NCBI RefSeq assembly: GCF_030272615.1
Contig: NC_081414.1
Coordinates: forward strand, 520,988,185 to 521,052,184
From: Cryptomeria japonica
Taxonomy: Eukaryota > Streptophyta > Pinopsida > Cupressales > Cupressaceae
Length of the DNA stretch: 64,000 nucleotides
Direction: 5' to 3'
The notes beneath the pieces were generated by a model. It saw only the letters and a list, made by a program, of their open reading frames with translations. It was not told the DNA's origin and searched no databases. Positions within the stretch are counted from its first letter, which is position 1, and the number at the start of each line of letters is the position of its first letter. Positions 11,479 to 23,600 of the stretch are shown here, in pieces. Both the position numbers and the translations under genes were made by a program.

Positions 11479-12485
11479 ATTAATTGTCTTGGCATGCTTA
11501 ATCTCTTTATTTTCACTTTGTTAAGCAATTGTAATCAGGTTGTTAATGATGAAGGGACGTAAATTTTCACAGAATAGGTGTTGCTCACTTATTTATACAA
11601 GCAAGTTTTGTAAAATGAAAAGGGGAGATTAGAAGAAGATACCAAACAAATACTATAGCCTCTGGCATACTATTGTACCATTTTGAAGCTTTAATAGAAT
11701 TAGTCATTTTTCTATGCATATGTGTTGTGGATCATCTCATTTTCTATAGGCAGTTTTTTGTGATATTATCTAAAGTAGATAAGGTTATTCGTATTCTTAT
11801 AGTGAAGTTTATGTTTCTATGTTATAAACTTGGATTAAAAGGATCTACTTGTGAATTATAATTGTTCCTTGTAGTTCTTCCTTGGATGGTCCTTTAATGT
11901 TAAGGTTAAATTCATTCAAGCAGTTTATGGTATAAACATTTCAGATCTCATAAGAAACAGTAACTGATAGATTTATCAAAGGGGGTAGGTTTAAAAACTA
12001 TCTCACATATCATACATTAAGTCCTAGGAAAATATAAGACTCTATAGCCCAAATAACAGGAAAGACACTGGTCAATCACAAATCACAACCTTTACCATAT
12101 TAATTACCTTTACATTAAAGCAATAGGACTAGTTGAGTAGGACACATAAAACCAATTAGCAATAGTGTACATACTTATAAAAGTCAAGTACAAAGATTGA
12201 ATATCTTTCACAACAACAATCTTGAACTCATCTAAAAGCCACCTATCCTAGGAACCTATGCTATTATGAGGTAGGGAAGAATTTAGATCAAGATACTCAA
12301 TTTTCTATAAAAAGCATTAGTCATCGAAAGCCACTAGTGAATAGGTATACCCTCCTAGGTCTTGCAGAGCCTAAAGTGAGGGAGTTAGTAACCAAATAGG
12401 TTCACTCTATAAGTTGGCCAAGTCAAATTGGAGGGTTTGATCATAGGAGTTGGCATTTCCTTAAAACCTATCCAATCTGTTGATT
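11479..12485. other. Non-coding 3' part of the 5.2-kb insertion
   Basis: This AT-rich stretch has no protein motif in any frame. It looks like 3' untranslated and flanking sequence of the inserted element. It ends in one arm of a perfect 12-bp hairpin (12471-12504). Confidence 0.35.
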
Positions 12486-12504
12486 TGAGATCCAACAGAT
12501 TGGA
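12471..12504. repeat. Perfect 12-bp inverted repeat with 10-base loop
   Basis: TCCAATCTGTTG (12471-12482) and its exact reverse complement CAACAGATTGGA (12493-12504) enclose a 10-base loop. The hairpin straddles the right edge of the insertion in gypsy-1 integrase. It could mark the end of the inserted element or be an excision scar. Confidence 0.8.
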
Positions 12505-12860
12505 AGACCATGAATTCTGACTAACTCCTTGAAGAAGAGGCCTACAATATAGGTGGCATCATTGGTGCTCTTGCAAGGTATGAAATGTGTCATTTTGTGA
12601 ACCTATCTACCACCACATACACACTATCAAATCCTTTTGGGGTCCTAGGCAAGCCTAACACAAAATCCATGCTCAAACATTCCCAAGGCCTCTGAGGTAT
12701 GACCAAGGGTTGATAGAACTACATTACTTGATGTTCCTTTTGCTCTTTGGCAGATGGTACATTGCTCTACAAACCTTCTCACTTCTTATTGCAACTTGGG
12801 CCAATAATAAAACCTACCAACCTACTCCAAAGTCTTATCAATGCCAAAATGACCTCCTAG
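12486..12860 (-). pseudogene. Gypsy-1 integrase N-terminal half (relic)
   Basis: Minus-strand reading shows the H2C2 zinc-binding domain ([19 protein letters not shown], then FVEQCTICQRAKG) and the first part of the catalytic core. The core continues with VVDRFTK-like text and FFKELVRIHGLP. Several TAG and TGA codons and frameshifts interrupt it. The second half of the core is displaced to 6420-7300 by the inserted sequence. Confidence 0.82.
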
Positions 12861-14540
12861 ACCTCCTCGATGCTTCTCTTGGATAATATTTTGCCTCATA
12901 GAACACTGAGGTATGCAAAGAAGATAGAAAACCCTCCCGAATCATGTATTCTAAATAAGAGACATGTGAGGTGTTAGAGAAATCAGAACAAACATTATAT
13001 ATCACTGCAAAATCCTTATCATCCTTGTAGAGGTCTTTTAACTCACTCAAACCCACACTTTGCAATTGTATCTCCTGCATAGTCATGACTCTCCTACTTA
13101 GTGCATCAGCCACTTTTTTGTCTATCCCTTTCTTGTGTTTGATAGTGAATGTATAGGATTGTAAGTAATCAACCCACTTTAGGTGTCTTTGGTTCAACTT
13201 CTCTTGCCCATTGAGGAAACTAAGGGCATGATTATCAGTGAAGACGACAAATTCTTTGGGCAGCAAGTAATGACGCCAATTTTGCAATGCTTTAACCATT
13301 GCATACAACTCCAAGTCATATGTGGAGTACCTTTACTTAGCTTCATTTAACTTTTCTGAGAAGAAATCTATAGGATTTCCCTCTTGGCTTGCATCAAATT
13401 TTACTATAAACAACTGATTTAAAGTAGGCAACCTAAGGGTTGGAAGCTCTGCTATCTTGGTTTTCAACATTTCAAATCCCTTATTGGCTTCCTCTATCCA
13501 CTTAAAGTGACACTTAATCCCTCCTTTGATGGTATTGAGAATAGGAGCGCAAACATGGCTAAAGTTTCTCACAAAATTCCTATAAAAAGATGTCATTCCA
13601 TGAAAGATTCTAACTTCACTTATGCCCCTAGGAATAGGCCAATTAAGTATTGCTTCTACCTTATTAGGATCCATCTTTAAACATCCACGAGAAATAACAA
13701 AACCAAGGTATACAAGCTTTGTTTTCAAAAACTCACATTTTTCAAGGTTAATCTTGAGTTGAGCCTCCTTCAACTTCTTCAAGACCATCTCCATATGCTT
13801 GAGGTGTTCCTCCTTGGACCTGCTGAAGATCAAAATGTCATCAAGATACACAATAACAAATCTACCAATAAACTCAACTAAGACTTCATTCATGAGCCTT
13901 TGGAAGGTACTAGGTGCATTGGTGAGGCCAAATGGCATCACCAACCACTCATATAGGCCTGAATTGGTTCTAAAGGTTGTCTTCCATTCATCTCTAGGTC
14001 TGATTCTGATTTGATGATAACTAGACTTCGAGTCCACCTTTGTAAAGTAGCCTACACCTCCTAGATTTTCCAATAGGTCCTCAATCCTTGGCATGGGAAA
14101 TTGGTACCTTATAGTAATCTTATTGATTGCTCTAGAGTCCGTGCACATTCTCCATTTGCTTCCTTTTTAGGCACTAACATGGTAGGAACAACACATGGAC
14201 TCAAACTCTTCTTGATAAACCCTTTGTCCAAGAGTTCTTGCACTAGTTTGGAAATTTCTTCATTTCGACTAGGTGTCATTTTTTGGGCAGCTTTGTTTGG
14301 CAGATTGGCCCCTGATATTAAGTCTATTTGATGATTCACATCTCTCATTGGAGGCAAAGAATTAGGCATGTCATCCCCTATCACTGCTGCATATTGTTTG
14401 AGTAGACCTTGCACCTCTCGAGGTACTTCACTCATTGGATCTACCTTATCTTCTTCTCTAGGCTTCAACACTATAGCATGACCTTGATGACCTTCTTGTT
14501 TCAACACTTTGAGAAACTCTTTACCTATCATCAGCATCAC
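12838..14540 (-). pseudogene. Gypsy-1 reverse transcriptase and RNase H (relic)
   Basis: On the minus strand, 14540-14109 gives the pre-RT segment (SLPPMRDVNHQIDLI) and RT start (SLSPCVVPTMLVPKK). A frameshift near 14150 leads into 14148-13333 with MCTDSRAINKIT, motif [32 protein letters not shown] and the active-site VYLDDILIF (about 13837-13860). Both catalytic aspartate positions are kept. A break near 13320 precedes RNase H ([36 protein letters not shown]). The protein would copy element RNA into DNA in cytoplasmic particles, but stops and shifts make this copy dead. Confidence 0.9.
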
Positions 14541-14567
14541 ACTTGAGCCTATATTCTTTTCTTCCTT

Positions 14568-16178
14568 TCAATTAGGTAGTGGATCCATTTGGTACTTCTT
14601 CCCATTCTTGGTGATAAGATAGTTGTTCTTTTCTCCATCATGAGTAGCTCTCACATCATATTGCCATGGATGGCCCAATAGCAAATGGAAAGCATCCATA
14701 GGCAATATGTCACATAGAAATCTATCCTTATACTCACCAATTTCAAAATCCACCCATGCTTGTTCATCAACTAAGACATGTTGACCCCGGTTGAGCCATG
14801 ATACCTTGTAAGGAGTGAGATGAGGTAATCTTTTTAGTTTGAATTTGTCCACCATTTCAACTGAGACAATATTCTTAGTGAAACCTGAATCTACAATCAC
14901 CTTACAAATCTTCCCATGTGACCTACAAGTGGTCCTAAACAAACTTTTCCTCTGTGATGGCTCTTGAGCTTGGGGTATCTTGAGCATTGTTCTCCTCATA
15001 ATCAAGTTTTCTCCATCTATCACCGGCCCTACCTTGCTAATTGAAGACGTTACACTCTGAATGTCCTCCTCTTGCAACAATTGAGTTCTTCTTTCCCCCA
15101 TGTATGAGCTTGTTGATCTTGAGGCTTTCCCTAGGCACTTACTCATGGTATGCCCAACTTGATTGCAATGATAACACCTACTAGTGAAGACTGTGTTTCC
15201 CTTTTCTGAGTTTCCAAACCTGCCCCTAAAATTTCTCCTTCCTCTATACGATCCTCTAAATGCTCCTCTTTGAGAGTCCCTACTACCTTCTTGGCCTTGA
15301 TGCTCTTCATTTCTTGGTGATTGCTGCCCTCTACCAAAGCTTCCTCTACCTCTAAAATTATTACCTCCCCTATGTTTTTTATTTTGTTCACTCCTCCTTT
15401 TGATCTTCTCTTCTGCCCTTAGGGCCAACTGAAAACACTTATGGACCGTGTCTAGTGTAAGGTTACTTATCTCATCTTGTATATTTTGTCTAAGGCCATT
15501 CATGTACCAGGCCAACTTCTCCACTTCATTCTCATGCTTCCTAGCCCTCAAAATGAGTTTGTGGAATTCCTTAGTGTATGCATTGACATCTAACTCCCTT
15601 TGTTTCAGATTTTGCAGTCTCTTATGTATTTGAACTTCATAATCCCCTGGAAGGAATTGTGCCTTAAGTATAATATTCATACACTCACATGAGGTTATCT
15701 TCTTCTTGCCTTCTTGTATCCTTTCTTCTTGCATCATAATCCACCAAAAAAATGTTGATCCTCTCAATCTTGATTTGGCCACATTTACTCTTTTCTCTTC
15801 TACTACATCTTTGTAATCAAAATGGTTATTGAGAGCCTCTATCCAATCTAGCAACTCTTCTCCATTGAGGTTTCCTCCATAGGTGGGTAATTCATCCAAG
15901 TTGTCTTTGGAAATGGAATTGAATACATCCAAGAATAGTTTTTGGTCTTGAGCCATGGCTACTACTGTTGGTTCCTCTCCATCTTCCACTTCTTCATCAA
16001 TCTAATCACCCCATTCTTCCTTAACCTTCCCCTTCTCCTTCTTAACCTCTCTGGTTCCTCTACTTCCTTCTGCATCCTTCAATCCTTCTATCATCTCTGC
16101 CACCAACTGTCGGATGGCTTCTGGAGTCATTTCCTTTGGAGGCATTGAACTTGCTTCTGATTCTTCACAATCTGACAT
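14568..16178 (-). pseudogene. Gypsy-1 gag-protease (relic)
   Basis: The natural start is ATG at 16178 on the minus strand (MSDCEES), in frame with the long open frame that begins at 15989. One TAG near 16004 separates them. Gag has the retrotransposon capsid-like segment (ELLDWIEALNNHFDY, then LRGSTFFWW). It continues with an RG-rich linker (RGRGSFGRG) and a complete zinc knuckle CYHCNQVGHTMSKC near 15140-15185. The aspartic protease motif VIVDSGF lies near 14880-14900. The frame ends at TGA before 14568, where pol would follow. The frame is otherwise open for 473 codons, the longest in the window. Confidence 0.9.
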
Positions 16179-16199
16179 ACACCAAATCTTTCAAAGAAT

Positions 16200-16212
16200 G
16201 GATCTGATACCA
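16200..16212 (-). promoter_or_regulatory. Gypsy-1 primer-binding site
   Basis: The minus strand reads TGGTATCAGATCC three bases after the 5' LTR ends. It differs slightly from TGGTATCAGAGC, the complement of the plant initiator tRNA-Met 3' end, which primes reverse transcription in many plant elements. Confidence 0.85.
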
Positions 16213-16215
16213 CTC

Positions 16216-17839
16216 TGATGCAAAGAATCTTGGAGCTTGGTTCAATACACCTTCTTGAGTAACTTTTCCTACTCAACCCTTCAACTACTCAAGTCCATCC
16301 ATTGGCACTTAGTAGGGGTTATGCTAATGTGACCTCCAGGGTCTATACCTCTTTGGCTTCCCTCCTAGGTATAGCCAATGGTTTTTGGACAATCAACTCC
16401 ACCTCATGAGGTTGCCACCTCAATCACACATACTCCACTCTAGGTTCCAACCACTCCTGCAAGGATCTCGACACACTACCACTTCCAATAGGCTCCCAAT
16501 GCCTCTACCAGGTGTCTTTAAATCATTTTGAGGCTTTTGGGTCATCAAACCCATCGCTAGGGCTTCCTACCCTTTCTAGGTCTCTACCGGCTGCAAAATA
16601 GGCCTAATTGCATTAACCCTCCCCTGGTGGTTTTAGGGTCTTAGTTTGTAAAATTACCAAACAAGGATAGAAATAAATCTTGGATTCGAGTACCCTTTTG
16701 GAAGTTACAGACAATAATTGAAAAGTGCATCCAGGTTATCCATACAAGTGGGGTTTCCAATGTTGCACTATTTTGAAGGGTTTAGGCCTCACCAGGTAGC
16801 TTGGCAAGATGGGTCTAAAACTATTCACTAGTCAAGACACCTGCAAAAAATTTAGGAATATTCAAGGGCACTCAGAGGGATTTCCATTCATGTGTCACTT
16901 GATCCTTCACCAATGCCCATGTGCTCATAAATCACACTTTTCTTGCTGTCCTAACTCACCTACTCCCAACGGTGAGCCTAGGGCTTCATTGTTTCTCCTC
17001 CTCAAGGACCTGCAAAACCACAAATCATATCCTAAAGCTATGTACAAACCCTAACCTAGAATTCTTAATTATTTCAATAGGTGCCATCAAAGAATGCCTA
17101 GGTTAGAGCCATTTTCTTGCTCTTAAACCCTACTTGCAAGGGTTTTGCACCTAGTTGCAAAGAATGGAAGAAATCTCTACAACCTAGGACAATAAAACAT
17201 GAAAATCAAACTCAATGAAGACAAATAAAATTAAAACTCATGAAATGCAATGAGTTTACACCATCTAGTCCGTACTGAACTGTACAAGCAATGAAAACAA
17301 GTGGAAAACTGTCAAAAATCGGTGAAAACAAGTTTGCTTCACAATCCAAAAACTTGCTCTTGCATTTCCAATCCTCCAACCCATACAATGAAGTGAATTT
17401 TGGATTTTATGCTCTATTTTTAGTTGGTTTAATCAACTTTTAATGCCTTCAACCGAAAATGCAACTTTTGCAAGAAATTGCAAAATGTTGCTCAGCAACT
17501 TTTTACATCTTTTTGGCTCCAAAAAGCAAATTTGCATTCTAATGCATTTTAAGAATCCTGAAGGTCCTCAAACACCCTAAAAAACCTAAACACAACACAA
17601 TTGACCCCTAATATACGAATACATTCATCTAGAGTACTTCACCTGTGAACTACCTAAACATCTCACCTCTGAGGTTGTTAGCATTCTGAACACAATTGAC
17701 TCAAACCAAAACTTTTGACAACTCAACCATGGCTCTACTGAGTCCTAAATGGTTGGTCCATTATTATATCACAAATATAACTCACAAACTTGAAAGAAAA
17801 CAAAAATTTCATACTTGGAGTGTTAGGTTCCCTACACCA
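16216..17839 (-). repeat. Gypsy-1 5' LTR
   Basis: This 1624-bp LTR aligns with 4764-6370 over its whole length. It is followed on the plus strand by the target duplication AGGCC at 17840-17844, after which the PMD coding frame resumes. Confidence 0.92.
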
Positions 17840-19196
17840 AGGCCTCTTTCACTTTACTTGATGTCTAGAGGATCTTGAAGATACCCATCTATGGTATTAT
17901 TCTTAAGTGTTGGTTAGACACAACATTGTACTACCTTCACCAGGTGTGTGAGTATGAAAGGTTACCTATGGATAGAACATAGTTGCATCTTGGGCAGGTG
18001 ATGCGGATTAGGCAGATTCCATGCCTAGTGCTTGTTAATTGTGGGTTGGTCAGTGAACGAGTGTTGTCGGATCTTGGTGGACATGGCTTCCGAATAGGAT
18101 GGAGCATGTGTGTGTACTACATGTACACAATTGTATGGAGTTTGCATGGGGAGCAGCTATGCTATGGCAATTGTACCATGACATGTATTTGGTTTTGTAT
18201 CAAGAGTATCAGAGTCTTTCTACAGGATTGACTCTCTTGCATGTATGGGCATGGGACCACATCACATTGAGATGGCCAGTAGGGGTATAGTATAGGCGGT
18301 AATGGTTCCCATATGTGGACTGGTATAGGGGGCTGCTCCATTACACTATGCTTGGAATGATATGGTTTTGGAGGAGGGTCTTGGATGAGCTGATTTTCTT
18401 CACCTGGAGACTCTATTTGGATTGCGAGAGGTGGAGAGTAGATTGGCAGCTGCACTAGGCACATTTAGAGATGTGGTTATTTGGTAGATCTATGCATGTC
18501 ATTGAGCACTATGTGCAACATTGGGTGGCTCGATAGTTTGGGGATATTCAAGATATAGTGGAGCCTGAGTGGTTATATCTGAGGATCACTCAAGAGATTA
18601 GGACATGAGGGAAAGAAATTAGCCCTTTGGATTTTTGAGTGAGATGGGAGGGTGTAGTCACCAGAGTGTGGGATGAGCGAAGGGAGGTGGGAAAGGACCC
18701 AAAAATGACTGACGCATATAGGGGTTGGTGGGAGGCCTACTTGCCAGTGTGACTCACTGCTCCTTGAGTTCTGGAGGAGGATGAGCTACGACCATCGATT
18801 GATGAGGTCATAGAGGGAGAGGATGAGGGTCCTGCAGATAGGGTAGTAGTGGTAGGGGGAAGGGATGGAGGTCAGGGGTAGAGGAGAGGTGGGATGAGGA
18901 GAGGTCAGGGCCAACAAAGGTGGCGAGGGAGATAGTAGGTATAGGTACAGCCACCAGTTGCATAGATTGGGCAAGTTGGAGGAGACGAAGAGGGAGGGGA
19001 TGGTGGTGGTTAGCCGATGGACATCAAGGACATATAAGTATAGGGTGAGGGGGCACTAGTATAGGTACAAGTGTAGGTGCCATCAAAGGAGAGGGTGTCA
19101 AGTGATGAGTACGATAGGGTCGTATGAGAGAGGGATGGTTCTCGGGCGAGGGCTAGGAGTTTGGAGGATGAGCTGCAAGGATTGGATGCTGCCAGG
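17840..19196 (+). pseudogene. Plant mobile domain (PMD) gene relic, central piece
   Basis: The frame continues the N-terminal piece with SFTLLDV, RILKIPIYG and WLDTTLYYLHQVCEYERLP. It goes on to FAWGAAMLWQLYHDMYLVLY and LHVWAWDHITLRWP (about 18110-18280), which match the PMD A-W-G...L-Y and W-A-W-(D/E) core. Later come IEHYVQHWVAR then FGDIQDIVEPEWLYLRI (the V-x-RQFG-x-Q element, with its Gln codon now TAG) and RGWWEAYLPV. A Gly/Glu-rich linker leads to a coiled-coil start (ARARSLEDELQGLDAAR) where copia-1 is inserted. At least ten TAG or TGA codons interrupt it. PMD proteins act in silencing in Arabidopsis and also ride in transposons; which kind this was is unknown. Confidence 0.75.
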
Positions 19197-20596
19197 TGTT
19201 GGCATATGATGAACCGAAATGTTGATATGATGATAATGTATGTTGTCATTGATGTCAATAAGTGTAAGTGAACTAGTATGCAGAATGAAAGAAGTTGGTG
19301 AACCGGTATGAAGAAATGCAGTGAATCGATGTCGGGGTTTCACTAAGTTTGACTACCGATTGGTAGTCTCAGCTCTAGGGTTTACAGTTTGGCAATCCAA
19401 CTTGTGTGATGCAACTAATGACATTGTGTGATGAGTTATCTAAGTGATGAGGATGAGATCAAGGTGCCACATCAGCCTTGTGCATGTGAAGGATTTCCTT
19501 GAGGATCTTGCATGCGAAGATTGACTGCATTAAAAGTCTACGTCAGGAATGAACATTCTTCTTGGCAATATGAGAAGAAAGTATGATGAGTTATTGATTC
19601 CCATGTGCGGTGAAGAATGAATGATGTAGATTGTCTTGTGATCTGTTTGAAATTGTATTTCTCTATGCAAAGTGTTTAGACGATCAGGATTGGACCACTT
19701 GTATTGTAAACCTAAGATGCTTAGGGTTTAAAGTTTATGCTACCGACCTAATTGTTGTCTATAAGGTCGATGATGTTTGTTATTGTAAGTTGTTGGCAAA
19801 TGTTGTGTGTGTATCTGAGTGATGAGATACTTGCCAAACTAATAAAAGAAAACTGTAGAGTGTGATTGTAGAAGTAGAGGAATTGAAAAGGATCTGCCTT
19901 GGCATGTAGTGTTGTTATCAGATCAGAATTTTTTTACCTGTTGTCTTCTAACCATTTCAATAGTTGGAAAATCCCTTTACTGAGTAGCTTTAACAAGCTT
20001 ACTGTAAATCCTCTAACTAGGTGACTCAAGTTTATTGAGTTCTTTAAGTCCTCTAGAAAGGTAACCTTTAATAGGCTATCTAGTCATCCTTTAACTAGGT
20101 GATCTTTAATAGGATTGGTTCCTAGCATAACCTTATTGTAAATTCTTTAACTAGACTAGGCTCCTAACAGAGTGAGCTTCAAAAGAGTTCAAAAACAAGC
20201 TTGTGGGTATTCATCCCCACCGTGATTTTTCCCATTTGGGTTTCCATGTGAAAAATTTGTGTGTCATGTGGTGTGCATTTTTCATGTGATTCTTTGTTTG
20301 AGTGATTATGAATGCAAAGTTATTAGGTTATGGCATTATTGTTATACCACATGCATATTTTTATTGGTGAAGTTGTTATCAAGTATTGAATGTATTTGAA
20401 GTGTTCAAACTTATCAGTTTATGTTGTCTGAAGTCTTACTATGTTAACTGGTATTGCCATGGTTAAGTTCATTAATGAAGACAACCGGTTGGTATTGCTT
20501 TAACTTGATAAGTTGTTGAGAAAGTTTTTGTCTGTATCGATTCACCCCCCCCTCTCAGTACCATCAAGGGTATCTTTTGTTCATCATTCTTCATCA
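19197..20596 (+). repeat. Copia-1 left (5') LTR
   Basis: This 1400-bp LTR starts TGTTGGCATATG and ends TTCATCA. It aligns with 25028-25400 plus 26669-27694, and in reverse with the solo LTR at 30922-32510. Confidence 0.92.
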
Positions 20597-20598
20597 AT

Positions 20599-20610
20599 TG
20601 GTATCAGAGC
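20599..20610 (+). promoter_or_regulatory. Copia-1 primer-binding site
   Basis: TGGTATCAGAGC lies two bases after the left LTR. It matches the complement of the plant initiator tRNA-Met 3' end exactly. Confidence 0.92.
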
Positions 20611-20667
20611 AACTCCATGTCCTCGGTGATATAGTCTTAACCGCTTGAGGTAAAAGATCCTATCTTA

Positions 20668-23600
20668 ATGACAAAGAGGGAAGGTCCTAAGTTCAATAGA
20701 GATAACTTCAAAATGTGGAAGGAAAAAATGAAGATCTATATCAAGAGTTTGGGTGCTCAACACTAGAGCTATGTTGAGAATGCCTATGTGATTCCCACTG
20801 GCACTCTGACTGATGATCAAAAGAGAGAGATTCAAGAAAATGGGCAAGTCATGGAAGCTCTTATTAGCAGTTTGTCTAATATTGAGTTCATTGATGTACA
20901 AGATAAGGACACTCCTAAAGATGTATGGGACACATTGGAAACTATTTATGATGGTGATGAACATGTAAAGCAATCTAAGGAAGAGAGCCTTTGAGGAAAA
21001 TTTGAAGACATGAGGATGGTTGAAGGTGAGACCATTCAACAATATGGCATAAGAATCAAGACAGTTGTTGGAGATATCAAGAGCACTGGCGGAACAATTG
21101 ATGATGCCACCATTGTTAGTAAATTTTTGAGATCATTGTTACTAGTCTATGCAATCAGAGTTGCTGCTATCCAGGAACTAAGGTTTATTGACAAAACCAA
21201 GGTATCCTTAGAATCGATCATTGCAAAGTTAACTGCATATGAGTTGAATAGCTATGATGGTAGTGTTTAGAAGAATGAGTCAACTTTTAGATCATTTGTT
21301 GCACCAACCAGAAAAGGAAAAGAAGCAAGTACCAGTTATGAATCCATGCAAAGTAGAGGTATGGATGATGAAGAAATTCTGATGGAGTTTGAAGCTCTTC
21401 TTGCCAAGAGACTTCCAAAAGGTACTAGGAAATATAGAGGTAAGCTTCCTTTGAAATATTTTTCCTGCAATAAGATAGGACATATAGCTATTAACTGTCC
21501 TAACAATGAAAATAAGGATAAATCGGAGAGGTTTAGAAAGTATAAAGGAGGAAACAGAAGAAATTGTCTTATTACAGTGGATGAAGGTGTTACTAATGAA
21601 GAATTTGAGGATGAAGAAAATGAAGACATAGTATTTGTAGCTATGAAGGAAGAAGTGTCTGACAAGAAAGAACTTGTCTCTCGCATTGGCAACTCTAATT
21701 AGTGGATAATTGATAGTGGTTGTTCTCACCACATGACTGGTGATAGGAGAAAGTTTCTGTCTCTAGAAGAATATGATGGAGGTGCTGTCAGATTTGGCAA
21801 TGATGCACCATGTTTGGTGAAAGGCAAAGGATCCATCTCACTAAATGGAAAGAGGAGTGTAGATGATGTCTACTGGGTAGAAGGTTTTAAGCATAACCTA
21901 TTGAGTGTTTCTCAGTTGAATGATAAAGGACTCGTTCTGGAGTTCAAAGGTGGAGTCTGCAGTATAATTGGAAAGAGTGGTGAACTTATTACCACCGGGA
22001 AGCAGACTAGAGGTAACTTATTTCAATTGAATGCCAAGATAAGTCAGTGTCTAATGGCTAAGTTTGATGACAGTTGTATATGGCATAGGAGACTTTATCA
22101 TATGAACTTTGATAATATTGTAAAGGCTAGTAAGATCCAGGCAGTAAGAGGATTGTCTTTGTTGAATAAATTGGAGAATTCCTTGTGCAGAGAATGTCTA
22201 CTTGGGAAGATGTCTTCCTCAACTTTCAAAGGTAAGTCTTTCTCAGTAGAAAACTTACTTGACCTTGTGCATACTGATTTGTGTCGTCCTATGAAAACTA
22301 GAAGTATTCAGGGAGATAGGTATTTCATGATTCTTACTAATGAATGCTCAAGAATTATGTGGGTCACATTCTTGAAAGACAAGTCTGAGGTGTTTGGAAA
22401 GTTCAAAGCCTTTAGAGCTTTAGTAGAGAAGGAAAGTGGTCAAAAGATAAAATGCCTAAGAACTGATCAAGGAGGTGAATTCACTTCTAATGAATTCAAC
22501 AAGTACTGTGAAGATAGTGGTATCAAGAGGCAGTTGTCTGCCCCGAGGAAACCACAATAGAATGGCATAGTAGAAAGGAATAACAAGACTGTAGTTGAAG
22601 TGGCTAGAACAATGTTGATCCAAGGAAAGGTTGCTCACACTTTTTGGAGAGAAGCGGTGAGCACTACAGTCTATACTATGAATTGGATACTCATCAAGAA
22701 AGGTAGATTTAAAACCCCTTATGAGTATTGGACCGGGAAAACTCCCACTGTGAGTTACTTTAAAGTGTTTGATAGTAAGTGCTATATCAAGAGAGGTGAG
22801 CATTTGAGCAAATTTGATGCTAAAAGTGATGAGGGAATATTTCTGGGATATTCCACTAAGAGAAAATCTCTCAAGTGTTACAACAATAGAACACAGAAAA
22901 TTGTTGAGAGTATCAATGTCAGGGTTGATGAATCCCCTAAGGAACATGAGGAAACCTATAGAGAAGAAGTGGAAGATGAACTGGGTATAGCCTTCTGGGA
23001 ATCAGCTAAGAAAGAAACAAGTAAAGATCTCAGTGTTCCTATACCAATAGAAACTACAGTAGGAGAAGAAGAAGAGGTAAGTGAAGGAGAAAAAGAAAAG
23101 CTAGTAGATCAAGCTAGAGTCATTCCTAGATATGTGAAACTACATCATGATCAGAAGCAAATCATAGGAGATAAAGATGTAGAGATACTCACAAGAAGAA
23201 AAGTGAAAGAAAACTCTTGCATGATTTCTGAATTAGAGCCCAAGACTTCCAGAGAAGCACTTATAGATGAAGATTGGATTAAAGTAATGGAGGAGGAGCT
23301 AGACCAGATAGAAAAGAATGCAACATGGTCTCTGGTACCCAAACTAAAACACAAAAATGTCATAGGTATCAAATGGGTCTTCAAGAATAAGCTAAATGAA
23401 GAAGGCACAGTTGTAAGGAACAAGGCAAGACTTATATGCAAAGGATATGCTCAGGAGGAGGGAGAAGACTATGGAGAAATATTTGATCCTATGGCTAGAC
23501 TAGAAGGTGTCTGAATGCTACTTGCATTTTCAGCATTTAAAGGATTTAAGGTTTATCAGATGGATGTGAAGTCCGCATTTTTGAATGGAATCCTAGAAGA

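Larger units (their letters stand above)
7301..12485. mobile_element. About 5.2-kb insertion inside the gypsy-1 integrase gene
   Basis: Integrase coding stops after the RIHGLP motif at about 12505 (minus strand) and resumes with LVSDR at about 7290. Everything between is foreign to the gypsy gene. The 7-bp word GTTGATT occurs at both edges (7294-7300 and 12479-12485) and is a candidate target duplication, but about 16 extra bases next to the right edge make the exact boundary unsure. I see no terminal inverted repeats, LTR pair or primer-binding site. It carries a long plus-strand broken reading frame (8378-11478) and a weaker upstream one (7600-8103). The mobile class is undetermined. Confidence 0.6.
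4764..17839 (-). mobile_element. Gypsy-1: Ty3/gypsy chromovirus, full-length, minus strand, with nested insertion
   Basis: This is a complete but dead LTR retrotransposon on the minus strand. It has two LTRs of about 1.6 kb (4764-6370 and 16216-17839), each with TG...CA ends on the element strand. A perfect 5-bp target duplication AGGCC flanks it (4759-4763 and 17840-17844). A primer-binding site TGGTATCAGATCC lies 3 bases inside the 5' LTR, and a purine tract abuts the 3' LTR. The gene order gag, protease, reverse transcriptase, RNase H, integrase, chromodomain is that of Ty3/gypsy. The integrase coding region is split by about 5.2 kb of foreign DNA. A hand comparison of the first 380 bp of the LTRs shows about 27 differences (roughly 7 percent). 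It interrupts the PMD gene. Confidence 0.93.

Noticed and set aside
7301-12485. Helitron as the explanation of the inserted 5.2 kb
   Set aside because: There is a hairpin at one edge, but no 5' TC with 3' CTRR in the right places, no A/T insertion site and no Rep/helicase motif.
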